7,373 bases of DNA, from contig DAOMOP010000201.1 of the NCBI GenBank assembly GCA_035444405.1, positions 1 through 7,373 on the forward strand, in the 5' to 3' direction. Positions 1-6,585 of the stretch are shown here, in pieces (positions within the stretch are counted from its first letter, which is position 1; each line of letters starts with the position of its first letter). Origin of the DNA: DAOMOP01 sp035444405. GTDB taxonomy: Bacteria > Pseudomonadota > Gammaproteobacteria > Burkholderiales > Rhodocyclaceae. Position numbers and translations under genes: made by a program. Under the pieces are notes generated by a model. It saw nothing but the letters and a program-made list of their open reading frames with translations, had not been told where the DNA came from and did not search any database.

Positions 1-189
1 GGCGAGCTCGCGCTGGTCGGCCCGCGCGGCCAGCTCGGCGGCGCGGCCGGCCGCGCGCACGCGGTGCAGGCCGCCGTTGAGCACCGCCAGCCCGGCCGAA
101 TCGTAGCCGCGGTATTCGAGCTTGCGCAGGCCCTCGAGCAGGACCGGCACGACGTTGTGGGTCGCAATCGCAGTGACGATGCCGCACAT
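1..189 (-). CDS. glmS: Glutamine--fructose-6-phosphate aminotransferase, N-terminal 63 residues (runs off the left edge)
   Basis: GlmS converts fructose-6-phosphate and glutamine to glucosamine-6-phosphate and glutamate, the first step towards UDP-GlcNAc in the cytoplasm. Only the start of the protein is here. It begins MCGIV, so that after removal of Met1 the invariant Cys2 is the N-terminal nucleophile of a class II (Ntn-type) glutamine amidotransferase. Residues 24-33 read LEYRGYDSAG, the conserved GlmS substrate-loop signature. The glutaminase domain continues past the left edge and the two SIS sugar-isomerase domains are not in view. The start at 189 is fixed by the need for Cys at position 2 and by the upstream AGGGAG. 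The gene lies 16 bp downstream of the glmU stop on the same strand, so co-transcription from the glmU promoter is likely. The gap is far too short for a glmS ribozyme. Confidence 0.95.
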   Translation of the reverse strand, partial: MCGIVTAIATHNVVPVLLEGLRKLEYRGYDSAGLAVLNGGLHRVRAAGRAAELAARADQRELA

Positions 190-198
190 GATGCTTCT

Positions 199-204
199 CT
201 CCCT
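199..204 (-). promoter_or_regulatory. Ribosome binding site of glmS
   Basis: The minus strand reads AGGGAG nine bases before the glmS ATG, between the glmU stop (206-208) and the glmS start. It supports the start at 189 and independent re-initiation on a glmU-glmS transcript. Confidence 0.65.
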
Positions 205-205
205 G

Positions 206-1573
206 TCAGTTCCCGGTGGTCTTCTTGACCGGCCGCTTCCAGCCGGGGATGCTCAGCTGGCGCGCGCGCGAAATCGTGAGCTCGCCGGCCGGCGCGTCGC
301 GGGTCAGCGTGGTGCCGGCGCCGAGGGTGGCGCCGCGGCCCACGCGCACCGGCGCCACGAGCTGCGTGTCCGAGCCGATGAAGACGTCGTCCTCGATTGT
401 CGTGCGGTACTTGTTGGCACCGTCGTAGTTGCAGGTGATGGTGCCGGCGCCGATGTTCACGCGGCGGCCGACGTCGGCGTCGCCGATGTAGGCGAGGTGG
501 TTGGCCTTGGAATGGTCGGCGATGCGGCTGTTCTTGACCTCGACGAAGTTGCCCAGATGCACGTCGGCGCCGAGCGCGGTGCCGGGGCGGGTGCGCGCGT
601 AGGGGCCGAGCACGCAGGCCTCGCCCGTGACGGTGCCCTCGACGTGCGAGAAGGGCGCCACGCGCGTGCCGGCGCCGATCACCGCGTCGCGCACGACACA
701 GTGCGCGCCGATGCGCACGTCATCGCCGAGCTCGACGCGGCCCTCGAACACGCAATTGACGTCGATCTCGACGTCGCGCCCGCAGAGGAGCTCGCCGCGC
801 ACGTCCAGGCGCGCCGGGTCGATCAGCGTGACACCGTCGTCCATCAGGCGCTGCGCAAGCGTGCGCTGGTGGATGCGCTCGAGCTCGGCAAGCTGCGCCT
901 TGCTGTTGACGCCGAGCGTCTCCCACACCGCGTCGGGCTGCACCGCGACGACCTCGCAGCGGTCGGCCACCGCCAGCGCGATGACGTCGGTGAGATAGTA
1001 CTCGCCCTGCGCGTTGTCGTTGCCGACGCGCGCGAGCCAGTCGCGCAGCCGCGCGGCCGGCGCGACGAGGATGCCGGTGTTGACCTCGCGCAGCTGGCGC
1101 TCGTCGGGGCTCGCATCCTTGTGCTCGACGATGCGCACGACGCGGCCGTCCGCATCGCGCACGATGCGGCCGTAGCCGCTCGGGTCGTCGAGAGTGACGG
1201 TCAGCAGCGCGAGCCGCTCGGCTCCGGCGGCGGCCTGCAGGCGGCGCAGCGTCGGCAGTCCGATCAGCGGCACGTCGCCATAGAGCACCAGCACCGTGCC
1301 ATCACCGGCGAGCCGCGGCAGCGCCTGCTCTACCGCGTGCGCGGTGCCGAGTTGCGGCACCTGCTCGGCCCACACCAGCGCGTCGTCCGTGAAGTGATCC
1401 CGCACCGCATCACCGCCGTGGCCATACACGATGCAGATGCGGCTCGCCTCGAGCGCCTGCGCGGTGGCGACGACGTGCGCGAGCAGCGCCTTGCCGGCCA
1501 GCGGCTGCAGCACCTTCGGCCGCGCCGAGCGCATCCGCGTCCCCTTGCCGGCGGCAAGAATCACCACTTCCAT
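206..1573 (-). CDS. glmU: Bifunctional UDP-N-acetylglucosamine pyrophosphorylase / glucosamine-1-phosphate N-acetyltransferase
   Basis: GlmU acetylates glucosamine-1-phosphate with acetyl-CoA and then couples the product to UTP, giving UDP-GlcNAc for peptidoglycan and lipopolysaccharide. The protein has 455 residues, matching the E. coli enzyme (456). The uridylyltransferase domain (about 1-225) shows LAAGKGTRM at 6-14, Lys20 after Pro, QLGTAHA at 74-80, YGD with the metal-binding Asp100, and Asn223. The left-handed beta-helix acetyltransferase domain (about 248-455) has hexapeptide repeats and the expected active-site residues Arg329, Lys347, the catalytic His359, Tyr362, Asn382-Tyr383 and Lys388. 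The tail GWKRPVKK is typical. The frame stays open upstream to 1741, but MEVVILAAGKG is the family N-terminus and AAGGGAG sits five bases before this ATG, so 1573 is the start. It is the first gene of a probable glmU-glmS operon, divergent from the phosphotransacetylase fusion gene. Confidence 0.98.
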   Translation of the reverse strand: MEVVILAAGKGTRMRSARPKVLQPLAGKALLAHVVATAQALEASRICIVYGHGGDAVRDHFTDDALVWAEQVPQLGTAHAVEQALPRLAGDGTVLVLYGDVPLIGLPTLRRLQAAAGAERLALLTVTLDDPSGYGRIVRDADGRVVRIVEHKDASPDERQLREVNTGILVAPAARLRDWLARVGNDNAQGEYYLTDVIALAVADRCEVVAVQPDAVWETLGVNSKAQLAELERIHQRTLAQRLMDDGVTLIDPARLDVRGELLCGRDVEIDVNCVFEGRVELGDDVRIGAHCVVRDAVIGAGTRVAPFSHVEGTVTGEACVLGPYARTRPGTALGADVHLGNFVEVKNSRIADHSKANHLAYIGDADVGRRVNIGAGTITCNYDGANKYRTTIEDDVFIGSDTQLVAPVRVGRGATLGAGTTLTRDAPAGELTISRARQLSIPGWKRPVKKTTGN

Positions 1574-1578
1574 GCTCT

Positions 1579-1585
1579 CTCCCTT
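1579..1585 (-). promoter_or_regulatory. Ribosome binding site of glmU
   Basis: The minus strand reads AAGGGAG, five bases from the ATG at 1573. It decides the start against the longer in-frame extension to 1741. Confidence 0.65.
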
Positions 1586-1601
1586 GTGCGAACTGGCGTC
1601 G

Positions 1602-1607
1602 ATTCTA
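1602..1607 (-). promoter_or_regulatory. Candidate -10 box of the glmU-glmS promoter
   Basis: The minus strand reads TAGAAT, five of six matches to TATAAT, 28 bases before the glmU start codon. A transcript starting just downstream would have a leader of about 20 bases containing the AAGGGAG site. No convincing -35 hexamer is seen at 16-18 bp spacing, so the call rests on the -10 match, the position and the lack of other AT-rich sequence on this side of the gap. Confidence 0.4.
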
Positions 1608-1664
1608 GCATGTGGGCACGCGCCGTCCGGGCTGCCCGCAAGAGCTCGGCACGCCCTGCCATCG

Positions 1665-1685
1665 GCATGCTGCCTTGCAGCATGC
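1665..1685. repeat. Perfect inverted repeat in the divergent promoter region, candidate operator
   Basis: The arms GCATGCTGC (1665-1673) and GCAGCATGC (1677-1685) are perfect reverse complements separated by CTT. The repeat lies in the non-coding 185 bp between the divergent glmU and acyltransferase genes, between the two candidate -10 boxes. It would sit roughly 50-70 bp upstream of the rightward start and 70-90 bp upstream of the leftward one. A 9-bp perfect pair with a 3-bp spacer is not expected by chance in so short a gap. Its form fits a dimeric helix-turn-helix regulator, but no regulator gene is in the window and I do not recognise the motif. There is no T-run, so a terminator is unlikely. 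Confidence 0.6.
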
Positions 1686-1722
1686 GACTCGACTCTCGTG
1701 CGCCGGCACGGTCGAGCGATAG

Positions 1723-1728
1723 TAGAAT
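1723..1728 (+). promoter_or_regulatory. Candidate -10 box of the acyltransferase-ackA promoter
   Basis: The plus strand reads TAGAAT, the same hexamer as on the glmU side, 30 bases before the ATG at 1759. Transcription would begin near 1735, giving a leader of about 25 bases. A -35 match at normal spacing is poor (GC-rich sequence around 1700-1705), so this promoter may be weak or activator-dependent. Confidence 0.4.
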
Positions 1729-1730
1729 CC

Positions 1731-1746
1731 GCATGTTGCATTGCAA
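1731..1746 (+). repeat. Third half-site copy and small palindrome at the expected start of transcription
   Basis: Positions 1731-1739 read GCATGTTGC, eight of nine matches to the arm of the inverted repeat at 1665-1685. The same stretch runs into an 11-bp palindrome, TTGCA-T-TGCAA (1736-1746). It lies just after the candidate -10 box, where a bound repressor would block initiation. A weaker seven-of-nine copy, GCATGTGGG, occurs at 1608-1616 beside the glmU -10 box. The match is seen directly; operator function is inference. Confidence 0.35.
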
Positions 1747-1758
1747 AGGCCCACGCCG

Positions 1759-3171
1759 ATGAACAAGGTCGCCGTCGAATACATCGAGAACCGCACCTTC
1801 GCCGAGATCCGCGTCGGCGACCATGCCGAGCTGGTGCGCACGCTGCGCCCGGACGACATCCACCTGTTCGCGGTGATGTCGGGCGACGTCAACCCGACCC
1901 ATGTCGACACCGAATTCGCGCGTTCGGGCCAGTTCCGCGAGGTGGTCGGCCACAGCATGTGGGGCAGCACGCTGATCTCGTCCATCCTCGGCACCCAGTT
2001 TCCCGGCCCGGGCACCGTATACGTATCGCAAAGCCTGCACTTCTGGCGGCCGATCACGATCGGCGACACGCTCACGATCACGGTCACGTGCAAACAGAAG
2101 TTCGAGCACAACCACCACATCGTGCTCGACTGCGTGGCCGTCAATCAGGACGGCCTGAAGGTCATCGACGGCGTCGCCGAAGTCCAGGCGCCGATCGACA
2201 AGGTCAAGCGGCCGCGCATGAACCTGCCCGAGGTGACGATCTCCGATCGCGAGCTGCGCTACCGGCACCTGCTGTCGATCGCCGGCGGACTCGATCCGAT
2301 TCCGATGGCGGTCGCCCACCCGTGCGACGGCGAGTCCTTGCGCGGCGCGGTGCAGGCGGCCGCGGCCGGGCTGATCGATCCGATTCTGGTCGGCCCCGAG
2401 CCGAAGATCCGCGCGGTGGCCGACGAGCACGACATCGACATCGGGAGGCTGCGCATCGTCGACGTGCCGCACAGCCACGCCGCCGCCGACGCGGCGGTGG
2501 CGCTGTGCCGCGACGGTGGCGTCGAGGCGCTGATGAAGGGGTCGCTGCACACCGACGAGCTGATGAGCGCGGTGGTCGCGAAAGCCACCGGACTGCGCAC
2601 CGCGCGGCGCATCAGCCACGTGTTTCTCGCCGACGTGCCGACCTACCCGCACCCGCTGATGATCACCGACGCGGCGATCATCATCGAGCCGACGCTGGAC
2701 GAGAAGGTCGACATCGTCCAGAACGCGATCGACCTCGCCCACGTGATGGGGCTGGTCGAGCCGAAGGTCGCGATCCTGTCGGCGGTCGAGACCGTCACGC
2801 CCAAGCTGCGCTCGACCATCGACGCCGCCTGCCTGTGCAAGATGGCCGATCGCGGCCAGATCCGCGGCGCCCTGCTCGACGGTCCGCTCGCCTTCGACAA
2901 CGCCGTGTCGCTGGTCGCGGCCAAGACCAAGGGCATCCGCTCGGTGGTCGCCGGCAACGCCGACATCCTGGTCGTGCCCGATCTCGAGTCCGGCAACATG
3001 GTCGCCAAGCAGCTCGAATACCTCGCCAATGCGCTGATGGCCGGCGTCGTGCTCGGCGCGCGCGTGCCGATCGTGCTGACCAGCCGCGCCGACACGGCCG
3101 AGACACGTGCCGCCTCGTGCGCGGTCGCGCAGCTGATGGCCCACCGCAAACGCGAGATGCTGCTGCGATGA
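1759..3171 (+). CDS. Bifunctional MaoC-type enoyl-CoA hydratase / phosphate acetyl(butyryl)transferase
   Basis: A 470-residue fusion. Residues about 12-145 form a MaoC hot-dog domain with the R-specific hydratase motif GDVNPTH, carrying the catalytic pair Asp43 and His48. This half should hydrate short trans-2-enoyl-CoA. Residues about 165-465 are a short-form phosphate acyltransferase (Pta/Ptb family), which moves an acyl group between CoA and phosphate. It shows LMKG (258-261), SAVE (341-344), LLDGPLAFD (372-380) and LTSRAD (440-445). With ackA, which overlaps its stop by ATGA, it forms an acyl-CoA to acyl-phosphate to acid plus ATP route, reversible for acetate uptake. The ATG at 1759 follows an AAGG at 1746-1749. 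A TTG at 1741 would add six residues but lies too near the probable transcript start. Preference for acetyl-, propionyl- or butyryl-CoA cannot be read from the sequence. Proteins of this architecture are known in proteobacteria, and both halves look intact. Confidence 0.93.
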   Translation: MNKVAVEYIENRTFAEIRVGDHAELVRTLRPDDIHLFAVMSGDVNPTHVDTEFARSGQFREVVGHSMWGSTLISSILGTQFPGPGTVYVSQSLHFWRPITIGDTLTITVTCKQKFEHNHHIVLDCVAVNQDGLKVIDGVAEVQAPIDKVKRPRMNLPEVTISDRELRYRHLLSIAGGLDPIPMAVAHPCDGESLRGAVQAAAAGLIDPILVGPEPKIRAVADEHDIDIGRLRIVDVPHSHAAADAAVALCRDGGVEALMKGSLHTDELMSAVVAKATGLRTARRISHVFLADVPTYPHPLMITDAAIIIEPTLDEKVDIVQNAIDLAHVMGLVEPKVAILSAVETVTPKLRSTIDAACLCKMADRGQIRGALLDGPLAFDNAVSLVAAKTKGIRSVVAGNADILVVPDLESGNMVAKQLEYLANALMAGVVLGARVPIVLTSRADTAETRAASCAVAQLMAHRKREMLLR

Positions 3172-4361
3172 AGGCCGTGCTGATCCTGAACGCCGGCTCG
3201 AGCAGCCTCAAGTTCGCGCTCTATCCGCTCGAACCGGCGCTGGCTGCACGCCCCACGCTGTCGGGCCAGATCGACGGCATCGGCGCGACGCCGGAGATGA
3301 ACGCCCGTGATGCCGCCGGCAAGCGCTACACCGAGGCGGTGCCCGGCGGCGGCGACCTGAGCGAGCAGCACCGCGACGCGCTCGACCACCTGTTCGGCTG
3401 GCTCGCCGCGCACAGCCCGCGGCTCGAGATCGTCGCCGCCGGTCACCGCATCGTGCACGGCGGCGATCGCTACAGCGCACCGGTGCGGCTGGACCGCAGA
3501 TGTCTCGAAGAGCTCGAGGACTTCGTGCCGCTCGCGCCGCTGCACCAGCCGCACAACCTGCGCGCCGCGCACGCGGTCGCCACGCTGATGCCGCAGGTGC
3601 CGCAGGTCGGCTGCTTCGACACCGCCTTCCACCGCAGCCAGCCCGCCATCGCCCAGGCCTTCGCGCTGCCGCGCCGCCTCACGCGCGCCGGCATCAAGCG
3701 CTACGGCTTTCACGGCCTGTCCTACGACTACGTCGCACGGCAACTGCCCGCGCTGATCGGCGAGCGCGCGCAAGGCGCGGTGGTGATCGCGCACCTGGGC
3801 AACGGCGCGTCGATGTGCGCGCTGCGCGAGGGGCGCAGCGTCGCCTCGACGATGGGTTTCACCGCCGTCGACGGATTGATGATGGGCACGCGCACCGGCA
3901 GCATCGATCCGGGCGTGCTGCTCTACCTGATGGAAGAGCACGGCATGGACGCGCGCGCGCTCACCCGGCTGCTGTACAAGGAATCCGGCCTGCTCGGCGT
4001 GTCCGGCATCAGCCAGGACATGCGCACGCTGCTCGCCTCGGACGCGCCCGAGGCGGCCGAGGCGGTCGAGCTCTTCTGCTACCGCATCGCGCGCGAGCTC
4101 GGCTCGCTCGCGGCGGCCGCCGGTGGGCTCGATGCGCTGGTGTTCACCGCCGGCATCGGCGAGCACGCCGCGCCGGTGCGCGCGCGCGTGGCCGAGCTGT
4201 CGGCGTGGCTGGGCATCCGCGTCGATGCCGCGGCCAATGCCGCGCATGCGACGCGCATCGACGCGCCTGACAGCCGGGTCGCGGTCGCGGTGGTGCCGAC
4301 CGACGAGGAAGGGATCATCGCGCGCTATACGGTGGAGCTGCTGGGCCTATGCCGGGCATAG
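3168..4361 (+). CDS. ackA: Acetate kinase
   Basis: Acetate kinase interconverts acetyl-phosphate plus ADP with acetate plus ATP in the cytoplasm. The protein has 397 residues, normal for the family, with the ASKHA-fold N-terminal signature LNAGSSSLKF at 7-16. Counterparts of the residues defined in the Methanosarcina enzyme are present: Asn8, Arg94 (HRIVHGG), His126, Asp151 (FDTAFH), His182 (YGFHG), Arg242 (GTRTGSIDPG) and the C-terminal TDEEGIIAR with Glu380/Glu381. The glycine-rich nucleotide loop HLGNGAS is at 209-215. The ATG overlaps the stop of the upstream acyltransferase as ATGA and has no clear Shine-Dalgarno of its own, so translation is probably coupled. A related butyrate or propionate kinase role is possible given the Ptb-like partner, but length and motifs fit AckA best. 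Confidence 0.97.
   Translation: MKAVLILNAGSSSLKFALYPLEPALAARPTLSGQIDGIGATPEMNARDAAGKRYTEAVPGGGDLSEQHRDALDHLFGWLAAHSPRLEIVAAGHRIVHGGDRYSAPVRLDRRCLEELEDFVPLAPLHQPHNLRAAHAVATLMPQVPQVGCFDTAFHRSQPAIAQAFALPRRLTRAGIKRYGFHGLSYDYVARQLPALIGERAQGAVVIAHLGNGASMCALREGRSVASTMGFTAVDGLMMGTRTGSIDPGVLLYLMEEHGMDARALTRLLYKESGLLGVSGISQDMRTLLASDAPEAAEAVELFCYRIARELGSLAAAAGGLDALVFTAGIGEHAAPVRARVAELSAWLGIRVDAAANAAHATRIDAPDSRVAVAVVPTDEEGIIARYTVELLGLCRA
4347..4361 (+). repeat. Small hairpin over the ackA stop codon
   Basis: CTATGC (4347-4352) and GCATAG (4356-4361) are perfect reverse complements around a CGG loop, and the second arm contains the ackA TAG. The stem is only six pairs and no T-run follows, so intrinsic termination is doubtful. 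It may be a weak 3' end structure or chance. The 148 bp after it (4362-4509) contain no gene and no clear terminator or promoter that I can see. Confidence 0.3.
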
Positions 4362-4497
4362 CACGGCCGAGGCGCGGCACGATCGCACCCGTGTGCGCCG
4401 CCGTCAGCGCCGGCCAGGCAGGCTCGCGTGGCGCGACCGGACTGGCGAAACCCTTCCATCGGTGCCACACTGAGGCCGGTTTCGAGCGAAATTGCGG

Positions 4498-4502
4498 GGG
4501 AG
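4498..4502 (+). promoter_or_regulatory. Ribosome binding site of the Uma2-family gene
   Basis: GGGAG, within a longer GGGGGAGAG run, lies seven bases before the ATG at 4510. It selects that ATG over the in-frame TTG at 4492, which would place this site inside the coding region. Confidence 0.65.
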
Positions 4503-4509
4503 AGCGACC

Positions 4510-5103
4510 ATGGGACTGCCGCTTCGTGATCATGCACGTCATACCTACGGAGAATACCTCGGATGGCCCGAGGCCGTGCGCTACGAGCTGATCGACGGCG
4601 AGGCGGTGATGATGGCCCCCGCCCCGACGCCGGAACACCAAGACATCGCGGGCGAGCTCTACTTCCAGCTGCGCACGCAGCTCGAGGGAAAACCCTGCCG
4701 CCCATTCATCGCCCCGGTCGACGTGCGCCTGCCGCGTGGCGAGGAGGCTGACGAAACGATCGACACCGTCGTGCAGCCCGACGTGCTGATCGTGTGCGAT
4801 CCGGAAAAAATCGACCGCCGCGGCATCCGCGGCGCTCCCGACTGGATCGCCGAGGTCCTCTCGCCGGCCACCGCCGCGCACGACCAGATCGCCAAGCGGC
4901 GCATCTACGAGCGCGCCGGCGTGCGCGAGTACTGGCTCGTGCACCCGCAGGACCGCACGCTGACGCTCTACACGCTGACCGACGGCCGCTATGGCCGCCC
5001 TGACATCTTCGAGCTGAAGGGTGCGACGCCGTTCGCGACGCTGGCCGGGCTCGAGATCGCGTGGGACGCGCTGGTCGAGCGGCTGCCCCGGCCGGAACCC
5101 TGA
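4510..5103 (+). CDS. Uma2-family (DUF820) predicted PD-(D/E)XK-fold endonuclease
   Basis: A 197-residue soluble protein with no signal peptide or membrane segment. It matches the Uma2/DUF820 pattern along its length: an N-terminal TYGEYLGW, then YELIDGEAVMMAPAP (25-39), a helix with EHQ (42-44), VDVRLP (70-75), QPDVLIVCDPEK (89-100), APDWIAEVLSPAT (109-121), and AKRRIYERAGVREYWLV (128-144). The likely metal-site residues of the restriction-endonuclease-like fold are Asp91, Glu115 and perhaps Lys129, which takes the place of the usual ExK lysine. The biological role of the family is largely unknown, and nuclease activity here is inferred from fold assignment. No methyltransferase, antitoxin or transposase lies beside it. 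It follows ackA by 148 bp on the same strand without a clear intervening terminator and converges on gltD. Base composition is like its neighbours, so any transfer is old or from a similar genome. Confidence 0.88.
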   Translation: MGLPLRDHARHTYGEYLGWPEAVRYELIDGEAVMMAPAPTPEHQDIAGELYFQLRTQLEGKPCRPFIAPVDVRLPRGEEADETIDTVVQPDVLIVCDPEKIDRRGIRGAPDWIAEVLSPATAAHDQIAKRRIYERAGVREYWLVHPQDRTLTLYTLTDGRYGRPDIFELKGATPFATLAGLEIAWDALVERLPRPEP

Positions 5104-5110
5104 CCGGGGC
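5085..5110. terminator. GC-rich stem-loop across the stop of the Uma2 gene, possible weak terminator between convergent genes
   Basis: GCCCCGG (5085-5091) and CCGGGGC (5104-5110) are perfect reverse complements with a 12-base loop that includes the TGA at 5101-5103. The stem is symmetrical, so it could slow transcription from either convergent gene. Neither strand has a T-run after it, so it is not a canonical intrinsic terminator. Confidence 0.3.
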
Positions 5111-5119
5111 TCGTGACGT

Positions 5120-6583
<1,464 letters not shown>

Positions 6584-6585
6584 GT

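Noticed and set aside
190..205. Possible glmS ribozyme or other leader upstream of glmS
   Set aside because: Only 16 bases separate the glmU stop from the glmS start, and they are taken up by a Shine-Dalgarno. A glmS ribozyme needs well over 100 bases.
122..1762. 546-codon open frame on the plus strand opposite glmU
   Set aside because: It is antisense to a complete, motif-rich glmU and its translation is a low-complexity Ala/Arg/Val/Asp run typical of third-position GC bias in a high-GC genome. No start signal or family pattern.
1431..3167. Open frame running upstream from ackA for more than 1.7 kb in the ackA frame
   Set aside because: It crosses glmU antisense, the promoter region and the acyltransferase gene in another frame. 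The acetate kinase signature begins right at the ATG at 3168, so there is no real fusion.
1561..4247. Long minus-strand open frames (over 500 codons) opposite the acyltransferase and ackA genes
   Set aside because: Their products are rich in Arg, Ala, His and Asp without any domain pattern, and both plus-strand genes have intact catalytic motifs. GC-bias shadows.
4424..4436. TCGCG-TGG-CGCGA inverted repeat in the ackA-Uma2 gap as a terminator
   Set aside because: Arms are only 5 bp and made of CG steps that are common in this genome; no T-run follows.
4349..4591. 80-codon open frame bridging ackA and the Uma2 gene
   Set aside because: It overlaps the ends of two well-supported genes in a different frame and has no ribosome binding site or known pattern.
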